Assembly (NCBI GenBank): GCA_910577935.1
Contig: CAJTOT010000030.1
Coordinates: 1 to 39,418 of the forward strand
DNA: 39,418 nt
DNA from: an uncultured Hungatella sp.
GTDB lineage: Bacteria; Bacillota; Clostridia; Lachnospirales; Lachnospiraceae
Direction of reading: 5' to 3'
The notes beneath the pieces are model-generated. The model ran no database searches and was not told the DNA's origin. It worked only from the letters and a program-made list of their open reading frames with translations. The number at the start of each line of letters is the position of its first letter. Position 1 is the stretch's first letter. Below are positions 17,429-25,242 of this stretch, in pieces. Made by a program: the position numbers and the translations under genes.

Positions 17429-18241
17429 TCAATCATAGATACTTTCCACGTCCCAGTCTGTTATAGTTCCGGTGGCCTGGTCAATCTCAAACTCATATTC
17501 CAGACCGCCGCACAAAAACTCCCCTTCATAGACCACGCGGCCGTCGTCATAGTCTTTTTTCAGCTTTTTCCAGGTCACGTCGGAAGCCTTAACCCCCGCC
17601 TTCTTCAGGGCAGCCTCCTTGGCCCCCTCCATATCGGATATCCCGGCTGTCTTGTCTTCCTCAGCAGCAGCAGAGGAAACCCCGGCATTCTCCGCTGCCA
17701 GCAGGCAGTCCCAGCCGTCATACTCCCAGCTGATCACGGCTCCGTCTGCCCCGTTGAATTCGTACTTGTATTTTTTATAGTCGGCAGTGCGCAGTTCTGT
17801 CTCGTACACCAGTCTCCCGTCCTCATATTCCTTCTCTGTTTTCAGGAATTTGACATCCTCCTCTTTTTGGCCTGCCTGCTCTAAAGCCAGTTCCTTCACC
17901 TTCTCCGCGGAGACAGAAGTTTTCCCGTCCCAGGACCCGGTGCCCGAAGACACTGTCTCAAAATCAATGCTCATTATGGTGCCGTCGTCTGCAAGAATCT
18001 CATAGTTATACTTTCTGTAGTCCTTTGTCAGAAATTTCACCTCGTAAATGGTCCGGTCATGTTCAATATCCGTCTCCAGCTTTAAAAAAGTCACCTCGTC
18101 CGCTTTCTCTCCCGCATGTTCCAGAGCGATGGTCCTGGCTTTCTCCTCGGTGATCTGGGCCGCAGATACATTCATTGCCGCAGACACAGCCAGCACTCCC
18201 GCAGCCAGCCCCACTTTCGATATAGTGATCATTTTTTTCAT
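17429..18241 (-). CDS. Secreted protein with three PepSY-like repeats
   Basis: A 270-residue exported protein. The signal peptide covers about residues 1-28 (KKMITISKVG..., ending near VSAAQ), with no lipobox cysteine. Three PepSY-type units of about 70 residues follow, opening at ITEEKARTIAL, VSAEKVKELAL and DMEGAKEAALK. Each carries A-G-x-K ... F/W-x-K ... D-x-R-x-(I/V)-YE and ends in a G-x-(I/V)-x-(S/D)-(I/W) strand. PepSY domains in cell-envelope proteins are thought to inhibit or modulate proteases; no target is visible here. The start was taken at MKKMITISK, which has AAGGAGAAG directly upstream and gives the signal peptide, rather than 36 codons earlier. It is divergent from the solute-binding gene. 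Confidence 0.88.
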   Translation of the reverse strand: MKKMITISKVGLAAGVLAVSAAMNVSAAQITEEKARTIALEHAGEKADEVTFLKLETDIEHDRTIYEVKFLTKDYRKYNYEILADDGTIMSIDFETVSSGTGSWDGKTSVSAEKVKELALEQAGQKEEDVKFLKTEKEYEDGRLVYETELRTADYKKYKYEFNGADGAVISWEYDGWDCLLAAENAGVSSAAAEEDKTAGISDMEGAKEAALKKAGVKASDVTWKKLKKDYDDGRVVYEGEFLCGGLEYEFEIDQATGTITDWDVESIYD

Positions 18242-18353
18242 TTTCTTCTCCTTTCCAAACCGGCGCACACGCCTCAGACGACAGGCATGTAAACCGGCTG
18301 TTGCCTCTACATGCTTTATATCGGCATTTTCCCTCCAATCATTAAACAACGGA

Positions 18354-18382
18354 TTGTAAAAAACGGGAAAAAATGCTATGAT
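18354..18382 (+). promoter_or_regulatory. Sigma-A-type promoter of the solute-binding protein/chemoreceptor pair
   Basis: TTGTAA (18354-18359) and TATGAT (18377-18382) are separated by exactly 17 bases and lie 35 bases before the ATG of the solute-binding gene. This is one of the best promoter matches in the window. No promoter is evident before the chemoreceptor gene, so the two are probably co-transcribed. Confidence 0.75.
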
Positions 18383-18416
18383 AAGCAGGGAAAAAATTCA
18401 TTTTATGGAGAGAGTT

Positions 18417-19658
18417 ATGAAAAGGATTAAACGTATCTGGCTTCCGGTCTTTTTGGCGGCTTCGTGCCTGTCCGGATGCCAAAAAAACACAGGAGAGCCT
18501 GCCGCCCTTTTGCAGCCTTCCGACTCCCGGACCGTGGAGCTTACTGTCTGGGGCGCCGCGGAGGACGAAGAACTGCTCCGCCAGATCTTTGACGGATTTC
18601 AGGCGGAATACGGCGGGGAGGCGAGATTTGTCATCACTTACGCGCCCCAGAGCGAGAGCAGCTGCACCGACGCCCTCATGGCGGATCTGGAAGGGGGAGC
18701 GGACGTGTTCGCGTTCGCGGACGACCAGCTGAACACTCTGGTGGCGGCCGGTGCTCTGGAGCCGGTGGAGAACGCGGACACGGTCAGAGAAGAGAATCTT
18801 CCCGAGGCCGTCCTCGCGGCATCGGTGAGCAACACCATATACGCTCTGCCCCTGACGGCGGATAACGGATATTTTCTCTATTATAATAAACAGTATTTCG
18901 GGGAGAAGGACATCGAGTCCTGGGACAAGATGCTGGACATTGCCGCAGAGCACGGCAAAAAAGTTTCCATGGAATGGTCCTCCGGGTGGTATGTGTACTC
19001 CTTCTTCGGCAACACCGGCCTGACCCTGGGACTCAACGACGACGGGATCACCAACTACTGCACCTGGAACGCTTCCAACGGAGACATCAAGGGAACCGAC
19101 GTAGCCAGAGCCATGACGAACATGGCCGGACATCCAGGCTTTGTCAGCGCCGACGACGCCGGATTCCTCAAGGGGGTTCAGGACGGCTCCATCATCGCGG
19201 GAGTCAACGGCGTGTGGAACGCCATGGCCGTGGAGGAAGCCTGGGGCCGCAATTACGGCGCGGCAAAGCTCCCCTCCTACACTTGCGCAGGGCAGGAGAT
19301 CCCCATGGCCTCTTTCTCCGGCTACAAGCTCATCGGGGTCAACGCCTATTCTGAGGAGCCGGAGTGGGCGGCAAAGCTGGCCCGGTGGATCGCCTGTGAA
19401 AAGAACCAGGAGCTGCGCTTTCTTCTCCGGGGCCAGGGGCCTTCCAACATCAAGGCGGCAGCCTCCGATGAGGTGCAGAGCGCCCCTGCCATCGCCGCTC
19501 TCTTAGAGCAGTCCGAGTATTCCCGCCTCCAGCGGGTCGGCGGCAATTTCTGGGACCCGGTGGCCAAGTTCACCGCCAACCTCCTGGCCGGCAACCCCTC
19601 CGGGGACAGCCTTCAGCAGCAGCTTGACACCATGGTCGAGGGAATCGTCGCCCCATAG
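18417..19658 (+). CDS. Extracellular solute-binding lipoprotein, sugar ABC (family 1) type
   Basis: A 413-residue binding protein of the maltose/oligosaccharide class. The signal peptide ends in lipobox LSGC with C21 acylated, so it is anchored to the outer face of the membrane. Typical family features are the opening LTVWGAAEDEELLRQIFDGF, the hinge strands ADVFAFADDQL and YALPLTADNGYFLYYNK, and a C-terminal block AAKLARWIACEKNQ. The ATG has GGAGAGAG upstream; an ATG-containing extension of 13 codons is possible but lacks a site. There is no permease or ATPase gene beside it. Instead a chemoreceptor gene follows after 34 bases, suggesting use as a ligand sensor, or sharing of a transporter elsewhere. 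The ligand is probably a sugar. Confidence 0.9.
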   Translation: MKRIKRIWLPVFLAASCLSGCQKNTGEPAALLQPSDSRTVELTVWGAAEDEELLRQIFDGFQAEYGGEARFVITYAPQSESSCTDALMADLEGGADVFAFADDQLNTLVAAGALEPVENADTVREENLPEAVLAASVSNTIYALPLTADNGYFLYYNKQYFGEKDIESWDKMLDIAAEHGKKVSMEWSSGWYVYSFFGNTGLTLGLNDDGITNYCTWNASNGDIKGTDVARAMTNMAGHPGFVSADDAGFLKGVQDGSIIAGVNGVWNAMAVEEAWGRNYGAAKLPSYTCAGQEIPMASFSGYKLIGVNAYSEEPEWAAKLARWIACEKNQELRFLLRGQGPSNIKAAASDEVQSAPAIAALLEQSEYSRLQRVGGNFWDPVAKFTANLLAGNPSGDSLQQQLDTMVEGIVAP

Positions 19659-19692
19659 TCAAAATTGAGATCCTAAAGGAGCACCAGTTATC

Positions 19693-21276
19693 ATGAAAGA
19701 TATCAGTTTAAAACACCGCCTGATTATCCCCATCGCGCTTCTGGGGATCGTGGCGCTTTTATCCAATATTGTATCGATTATCAATATCCACAACGTGAAC
19801 GCCAGCGCCTCCAGAATCGCCGACGACTACATGGACGGCAGCAGCCGTCTGGCCGAGATCTGCCAGTCCTCCATGAATATCCACAAGATGGCCCTGAGCC
19901 ATATCGTGGCCACGGACTATAACACCATGATTGCCCTGGTTCAGCAGATCAAGGAGGAGGAGGCCCTCCTGGACCACATGCTCCGGGAATACGAGCCGTA
20001 TGTAATTCCCGCAGACCAGGGGATGTATGAATCGCTTCTGTCAGATTACGCTTCCTTCAAACACGCCCTCGTCCATCTGGTCTGCGCCAGCGCCAGCCAC
20101 AAGACTCAGGAAGCCTACGCCCTAGCCAACGGGGATGTGGCTTCCTGCGCCGGCGCCATGGAGTCGGATATCGACGCCCTCAACGCCTCTATCCGGGAAC
20201 AGACCGCCGCGGCAAGAGACCATCTGTCCGTCGTCTACATCATATCCCTGGTGGCGGGGGCCGGAGCGGCGGCGGCGTGCGTCTTTCTGGTGTTTGCGGA
20301 TCTAAGGCTGATCAACAACTATGTGGTGACTCCCATCAAAAGCATCCTGAAAACCATACAGGAAAGCTCCGGGCGCATCAGCCAGATGACCGGCGAGGTT
20401 CTGAAGAGGACCAGGACCTCCAAGGGCAGCGCCGCCGGCCTCTCCTCCCTGGCGGAGCAGCTCTCTGCCACCTTCCAGGAGGTGGCGGGCAACGTGGCCG
20501 TCATCAATGACAACGCGGAAAACGTGAGACAGGATGTCCTCAATATAACCGAAGAATGCGGCGCCATCACCTCCTACACCGCCCAGATGAACAGCCGCGC
20601 CGACGCCATGCAGCAGTCCGCCCAGAACAGCGTGAATGTCACCGGCGCCAAGGCGGAGGAGATCTTAAACTCCCTCAATGAAGCCATTGAAAAAAGCAAA
20701 AGCGTGGATCAGATTAAGACCTTGACCAGCGATATTCTCACCATCTCCCAGCAGACCAGGCTGATCGCCCTCAACGCCTCCGTGGAGGCCGCCAACGCGG
20801 GACAGGCCGGCAAGGGATTTGCCGTGGTGGCCAGGGAGGTGCGGGACTTAGCCCACTCCAGCCAGGAGACAGCCAACCGCATCCAGGCCATCAACGACGT
20901 GGTCACGGCCGCCGTGTACAATCTCTCCGACAACGCCCAGCACCTTGTGGACTATATGAGCCAGTCTGTCCTCACGGAGTTCCAGGCCTTTGTCCGGTCC
21001 GGCAGCCAGTATAAAGAGGACGCCGCCTACATCCGCCGGGTCATGGACGGTTTTTATGAGAGGACGGAGCGGCTGAAGAACTCCATGTCCGGCATCGCCG
21101 ACTCCATCGGCACCATCACAAAGGCCATCGACGAGGGCGTCGGCGGCATCACCGGCGTGGCAGGCAACACCCGGGATCTGGCGGAGGATATGGAGGATAT
21201 CGCCAGGCGCATGGGAACCAACAAGGAAGTGGTGGAGGGGCTGGAAAAAGAGACCGTCGTGTTTAATAATCTGTAG
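19693..21276 (+). CDS. Methyl-accepting chemotaxis protein
   Basis: A 527-residue membrane chemoreceptor that would control CheA kinase. TM1 spans about 10-31, an extracellular four-helix-bundle sensor about 32-178, and TM2 about 180-203. Only the first HAMP helix is evident (VVTPIKSILKTI, 211-222); the usual second helix with DEIG is not seen. The signalling domain follows, with its tip at LIALNASVEAANAG...GKGFAVVAREVR (358-384). Most receptors have EAARAGE at the tip; here it reads EAANAGQ. The ATG has AAGGAG 11 bases upstream. It lies 34 bases after the solute-binding lipoprotein gene, which suggests a partner relationship. No other chemotaxis or flagellar gene is in the window. Convergent oleate hydratase gene follows with no obvious terminator between. 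Confidence 0.93.
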   Translation: MKDISLKHRLIIPIALLGIVALLSNIVSIINIHNVNASASRIADDYMDGSSRLAEICQSSMNIHKMALSHIVATDYNTMIALVQQIKEEEALLDHMLREYEPYVIPADQGMYESLLSDYASFKHALVHLVCASASHKTQEAYALANGDVASCAGAMESDIDALNASIREQTAAARDHLSVVYIISLVAGAGAAAACVFLVFADLRLINNYVVTPIKSILKTIQESSGRISQMTGEVLKRTRTSKGSAAGLSSLAEQLSATFQEVAGNVAVINDNAENVRQDVLNITEECGAITSYTAQMNSRADAMQQSAQNSVNVTGAKAEEILNSLNEAIEKSKSVDQIKTLTSDILTISQQTRLIALNASVEAANAGQAGKGFAVVAREVRDLAHSSQETANRIQAINDVVTAAVYNLSDNAQHLVDYMSQSVLTEFQAFVRSGSQYKEDAAYIRRVMDGFYERTERLKNSMSGIADSIGTITKAIDEGVGGITGVAGNTRDLAEDMEDIARRMGTNKEVVEGLEKETVVFNNL

Positions 21277-21329
21277 CATTTTATCGGGGGAAATCTCCGG
21301 CGGCGTCTGAGGGAGGAAGTTCTGCCGTG

Positions 21330-23105
21330 TCAGATCACATGGTATTCCCGAAGCAGTTTTTCAATGTCGGTTCCCTGGATTTTTTTCAGGACCTCTCTCA
21401 GCGCCAGCCTTTCCTTGAGACCCAGTTTCATCTCAAGCAGGCTCCTGCCGTCTCTCAGCTCAACCGCGGCCTTCAGAAGATCGCGGATGTCGTAGGTGCT
21501 GCCCCAGACCTCCGGCACGCCTCTGTCGATGTCCAGCAATGTGTAGACCGCCTCCATGGCGGTGCGCATGGAGTATTCCGTGGTGAAGATGGTATCGCGC
21601 TTCGTCTCGGCGAACTGTCCCAGAAAGGCGAAGTTTACGGCTCCCCTGGGTACGACATCGGGCCTGTCTCCGGCAGCGCGTGGCATGAAGAACGCGGTGA
21701 TATAGGGCATCATGCAGGGAACCGTGTTGGCGCCTGTGCCCGCCAGGTTCTCGATCTCGCCCTCGGGGACGCCCAGGTGGTAGAGCCACTCCATACAGAT
21801 CTCCTTGCCGGTGCAGTCCCGCATTTTCTTTTTTACAAAATTTCCCGGTTTGCCGCTGAAAAGACCGTAGATCCAGCCCACCAGCCGGCCCTTGGGCTGG
21901 CTGCGGAACTGGGGCTGGCGGTTGAAGGTCCAGCTCATCAGCCAGTTGGAGTCCCTGACCGTGACGATGCCGCCGGTGACTACGCCGCCGCTGAAGGGGT
22001 CGCGCTTGCAGATATTTTTGATATAAGGCACGATCCTGCCGTCCAGCGTGGTGACGGTGGCGCTCATCCAGCTGCTCTGTTCCGGATCAGAACAGAACTT
22101 ATCCGGCCGCCCGAAAGCCGGGTCCTGGGCCGCGATCTTCCGCCACATATCCCAGCCCCCTCCCGGCCTGATGCCTCCATGGAACAGCGCAGGCTCGTTC
22201 TGGGAACCCAGACTGGAATTTTCCACGCAACCGCCGTTGGTGATGAAAACCAGATCATTTTCCGTCAAATCCACCAGCTTTCTCCAGCTGTCCGTCTCCA
22301 GCTCTATGCGCTTTGCCTGTTTTCTTCCCGGTCGGATATCAAACTCCACATTGACCACCCTGGTGTTGTAATGGAACTGGACTCCGAAGGACTCCAGGTA
22401 GCAGACCATAGGCAGGATCATGGATTCATACTGGTTGTACCTGGTAAACCGCAGCGCTTTAAAATCAGGAAGGCCGCCGACATGGTGGATGAACCGTTTG
22501 AGATAAAGTTTCATTTCCAGGGCGCTGTGCCAGTTTTCAAAGGCAAACATGGTGCGCCAGTAAAGCCAGAAATTGGAGTCCAGAACCTCCTCGTCAAAAA
22601 AGTCCGTAATGCGCTTGTCGTACAGTTTCTCGTCCGGAGTAAAAAACAGGGCCATGATCTCCAGGGCTCCCTTGTCGGATAAGCCGAATCTGCCGTCCGT
22701 GTGGGCGTCCTGTCCCCGGTTCTCCGTAGCTCTCATGAGAGAATAGTTGGGATCTTTTTTGTTCAGCCAATAATACTCGTCCAACACGCTGACCCCCTCT
22801 GTCTCAATGGAGGGAACAGACCGGAACAGATCCCACATCACTTCAAAATGGTTGTCCATCTCCCGCCCTCCCCGCATGACATACCCCAGGCCAGGGTACT
22901 CATAACCGTCGCACGCTCCCCCCGGCTTGGAATCTTTTTCATACACATGGACGCGTCCACCGTCCATCTGGCCGTCCCGCACCAGGTAACACGCCGCTGT
23001 CAGGGCCGCCAGGCCGGTTCCGATAATATAGGCAGATTTGGATTCGACTCCCGCCGGTCTGCGGGGCCGGGCAAAAGCCTCGTAGTTGCCGCTTGCGTAA
23101 TACAT
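21330..23105 (-). CDS. ohyA: Oleate hydratase (myosin-cross-reactive antigen family)
   Basis: An FAD-dependent hydratase that adds water to the cis-9 double bond of oleate and similar fatty acids, giving 10-hydroxy acids; it detoxifies free unsaturated fatty acids in gut bacteria. At 591 residues it is full length. The N-terminal Rossmann motif reads YIIGTGLAALTAACYLVRDG (28-47), followed by VYEKDSKPGGACDG and MRGGREMDNHFEVMWDLF, which are hallmarks of this family. A FAD-contact region near TEYSMRTAMEAVYTLL lies close to the C-terminus. The start has AGGAGG 10 bases upstream. It is divergent from the flavin lipoprotein gene, with which it shares a 189-base control region. Cytoplasmic or membrane-peripheral. 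Nothing in it looks damaged. Confidence 0.95.
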   Translation of the reverse strand: MYYASGNYEAFARPRRPAGVESKSAYIIGTGLAALTAACYLVRDGQMDGGRVHVYEKDSKPGGACDGYEYPGLGYVMRGGREMDNHFEVMWDLFRSVPSIETEGVSVLDEYYWLNKKDPNYSLMRATENRGQDAHTDGRFGLSDKGALEIMALFFTPDEKLYDKRITDFFDEEVLDSNFWLYWRTMFAFENWHSALEMKLYLKRFIHHVGGLPDFKALRFTRYNQYESMILPMVCYLESFGVQFHYNTRVVNVEFDIRPGRKQAKRIELETDSWRKLVDLTENDLVFITNGGCVENSSLGSQNEPALFHGGIRPGGGWDMWRKIAAQDPAFGRPDKFCSDPEQSSWMSATVTTLDGRIVPYIKNICKRDPFSGGVVTGGIVTVRDSNWLMSWTFNRQPQFRSQPKGRLVGWIYGLFSGKPGNFVKKKMRDCTGKEICMEWLYHLGVPEGEIENLAGTGANTVPCMMPYITAFFMPRAAGDRPDVVPRGAVNFAFLGQFAETKRDTIFTTEYSMRTAMEAVYTLLDIDRGVPEVWGSTYDIRDLLKAAVELRDGRSLLEMKLGLKERLALREVLKKIQGTDIEKLLREYHVI

Positions 23106-23191
23106 ATCTGAAATCCTCCTGTTTATTTCATTTATATTTTATCTTATTATGTCCCCGGGTTTTGTCTATTATGCCTTTATTTTGAGGTGTG

Positions 23192-23221
23192 ACAAATATT
23201 TATTTGTGCGTGTGTTATAAT
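23192..23221 (+). promoter_or_regulatory. Palindrome and extended -10 promoter of the flavin lipoprotein gene
   Basis: ACAAATA (23192-23198) and TATTTGT (23201-23207) form perfect 7-base arms with a 2-base spacer. Eight bases further on lies TGTTATAAT, a perfect -10 (23216-23221) with TG extension. The palindrome covers the -35 position, as expected for a repressor operator. A second possible promoter, TTGACT at about 23237 with TACAGT 17 bases later, lies downstream. The region also contains the oleate hydratase promoter on the other strand, which I could not place. Confidence 0.5.
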
Positions 23222-23294
23222 AAATACTGTCCGATGATTGACTAAACACCAAAAATATGATACAGTTATCAGGTCATGACTGTTAATTACATAA

Positions 23295-25139
23295 ATGAAG
23301 AAAAAAAGGAGTGTACAAGTAATAAAGAAAACGTCAGCAATTCTGTTAAGCCTGACACTTCTCCTTTCTGCCTGCGGCGGAAACGGCAGTACCACCACAT
23401 CGGCGCCGGAGACAACAGCGGCTGAGACCACAACGGCAGCTGAGACGACGGCGGCTGAAGCTGCAGGCCAGGAGGGTGCTTACAAGCCGGGAACCTACAC
23501 GGCAAGCGCCCAGGGTAACAACGGTCCCGTGGAGGTGTCCGTGACGTTCAGCGAGGATGCCATCACCGAGATCACCATCGGAAAGCACGGAGAGACCACC
23601 GGAATCAGCGATGCGCCCTTTGAGAAGATCCCTGCGGCCATTATTCAAAACCAGAGCCTGGGTGTGGATACCATATCCGGAGCGACAAACACTTCCAACG
23701 CGATTTTGGAAGCTGTAGCAGACTGTGTCACCCAGGCCGGAGGCGACGCGGAAGCTCTGCGCGCCGCAGCCGTTGAGACAGAGGAGGCTGCCAACGCCGT
23801 CCTTAAGGATGCTGAGGTTGATGTGCTGGTAATCGGCGGCGGCGGAGCCGGACTGTCGGCAGCTCTGTCGGCATCCCAGGGCGGAGCCAGCGTTATTCTG
23901 GTCGAGAAGCTGTCCGCGTTAGGCGGCAACACCTTCCGCTGCGGCGGTGCTTTCAATACCTATGACCCAGAGAGACAGAAAAATATTCCCATGACAGATT
24001 CTCTCGCTTCTGCCGTGGACAAAGTCCTGGCCCACGAGGATGTCAGCGAAGCGCATGCCCAGCTGAAAGCCGAGGTACAGAAACAGTGGGATGAGTACAA
24101 AGTTTCCGGCGACACCATGCTCTTTGACACACCGGAGTGGCACGCCCTCCAGAGCATCGATGCCGGCGACTATGAGGGGAATGTGGAGCTGGTTCGCTCT
24201 TTTACCAGCAACACTCTCGATACCCTGAACTGGCTGGAGGAGAACGGAGTTGAGTGGACCGATCAGGTCAGCACCGTAGTAGGCGCTATGTGGAACCGTT
24301 CCCACCAGACTCCCAACAACAGCGGAGCCGATATCATCGCGGCCCTGGAGAAGAACGCGACGGCAGGCGGCGTGGAGATCTACCTGGATTCCAAGGCTGA
24401 AGAACTGATTGTTGAAGACGGACGGGTATCCGGTGCGGTGATCACCAACGCTGACGGCGAAAAAGTGACCGTCGCAGCGAAAAAAGGCGTTATCATGGCC
24501 ACAGGCGGCTTCAGCGCCAACGTGGACATGCGCGTAAAATACAACCAGCAGTGGGAGGACATCGGAGAATCCCTGACAACCAACAACTCCCCCGGCGCTA
24601 CCGGAGACGGCATTGTCATGGGCGAGGCTGTGGGGGTAAACCTGGTGGGCATGGGCTGGATTCAGCTGATGCCTCTGAACGGAGTATCCGGCGGCGGTAT
24701 CTCCGGTTATGTCAACAGTTCTCTGTTCTGCAACAAAGAAGGCGAGCGCTTCGTCGCGGAAGACCAGCGGCGTGACGTGCTGGCAGAGGATATGGGAGTT
24801 CCGGCAGATGCCCTGGAAAAGACAGTTGCAGAGTTTAACGAACTCGTGAAGGCGGGACAGCCGGACGAGTTTGGCCGCACAACCTGGGAGAACACCATCG
24901 AGTCCGGTCCGTTCTACGCTCCGTCATTCTCACCGGCAGTCCATCACACCATGGGCGGCCTGGAGATCAACGGCAACGCGGAAGTAATCAACACTGACGG
25001 CGAGGTAATCCCCGGCTTCTACGCTGCCGGCGAGGTTACAGGCGGAATCCACGGCACAAACCGTGTAGGCGGAAACGCAGTTCCGGATGCCCTGTGCTTC
25101 GGCAAGGTTGCCGGAACCAACGCTGCTTCTAATGAATAA
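23295..25139 (+). CDS. Secreted FMN/FAD-dependent reductase lipoprotein (fumarate/urocanate reductase-like), shortened
   Basis: An extracytoplasmic flavoprotein that reduces an alpha,beta-unsaturated acid such as fumarate or urocanate. Lipobox SAC places the lipid on C27. A Thr/Ala/Glu-rich linker with TTAAE repeats (38-58) precedes an FMN_bind domain (60-150), whose D125-TISGAT131 is the ApbE flavinylation motif. The FAD domain starts at VLVIGGGGAGLSAA (177-190). Active-site counterparts of Shewanella Fcc3 are kept: R493 in QRRD, H550 in AVHHTMGG and R590 in GTNRVGG. R493 and H550 are 57 residues apart, against about 102 in Fcc3 (402 and 504, from memory). So about 45 residues seem missing after QRRDVLA. 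The substrate is not identifiable. It ends in a strong terminator. Confidence 0.88.
   Translation: MKKKRSVQVIKKTSAILLSLTLLLSACGGNGSTTTSAPETTAAETTTAAETTAAEAAGQEGAYKPGTYTASAQGNNGPVEVSVTFSEDAITEITIGKHGETTGISDAPFEKIPAAIIQNQSLGVDTISGATNTSNAILEAVADCVTQAGGDAEALRAAAVETEEAANAVLKDAEVDVLVIGGGGAGLSAALSASQGGASVILVEKLSALGGNTFRCGGAFNTYDPERQKNIPMTDSLASAVDKVLAHEDVSEAHAQLKAEVQKQWDEYKVSGDTMLFDTPEWHALQSIDAGDYEGNVELVRSFTSNTLDTLNWLEENGVEWTDQVSTVVGAMWNRSHQTPNNSGADIIAALEKNATAGGVEIYLDSKAEELIVEDGRVSGAVITNADGEKVTVAAKKGVIMATGGFSANVDMRVKYNQQWEDIGESLTTNNSPGATGDGIVMGEAVGVNLVGMGWIQLMPLNGVSGGGISGYVNSSLFCNKEGERFVAEDQRRDVLAEDMGVPADALEKTVAEFNELVKAGQPDEFGRTTWENTIESGPFYAPSFSPAVHHTMGGLEINGNAEVINTDGEVIPGFYAAGEVTGGIHGTNRVGGNAVPDALCFGKVAGTNAASNE
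23307..23324 (+). promoter_or_regulatory. Ribosome site that points to an ATA codon inside the flavin lipoprotein frame
   Basis: AGGAG at 23307-23311, within AAAAAAAGGAG, lies 10 bases before ATA-AAG-AAA-ACG, which would start a textbook lipoprotein signal (KKTSAILLSL). The only ATG in frame is 27 bases earlier and has no good ribosome site. Either ATA is used as a rare start, or an ATG has mutated to ATA and the upstream ATG is a rescue. Confidence 0.5.
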
Positions 25140-25178
25140 TCGGTTATAGTCCATAACCATAAGAATTCTCCGGAATTC

Positions 25179-25210
25179 AAAAAGCGGAGCCCTGGAGGGC
25201 TCCGTTTTTT
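25179..25210 (+). terminator. Bidirectional rho-independent terminator
   Basis: CGGAGCCC (25185-25192), loop TGGA, GGGCTCCG (25197-25204) and six Ts (25205-25210). On the minus strand the same 8-base-pair stem is followed by CTTTTT. It therefore serves both the flavin lipoprotein gene and the convergent aldo/keto reductase gene. Confidence 0.92.
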
Positions 25211-25242
25211 GCGATGCAGACAGGTTCTCTCTCCCCTGTCCT

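Noticed and set aside
21327..22682. 451-codon plus-strand open frame
   Set aside because: It is antisense to oleate hydratase, whose full-length family match is certain. No ribosome site, and the protein sequence has no domain features.
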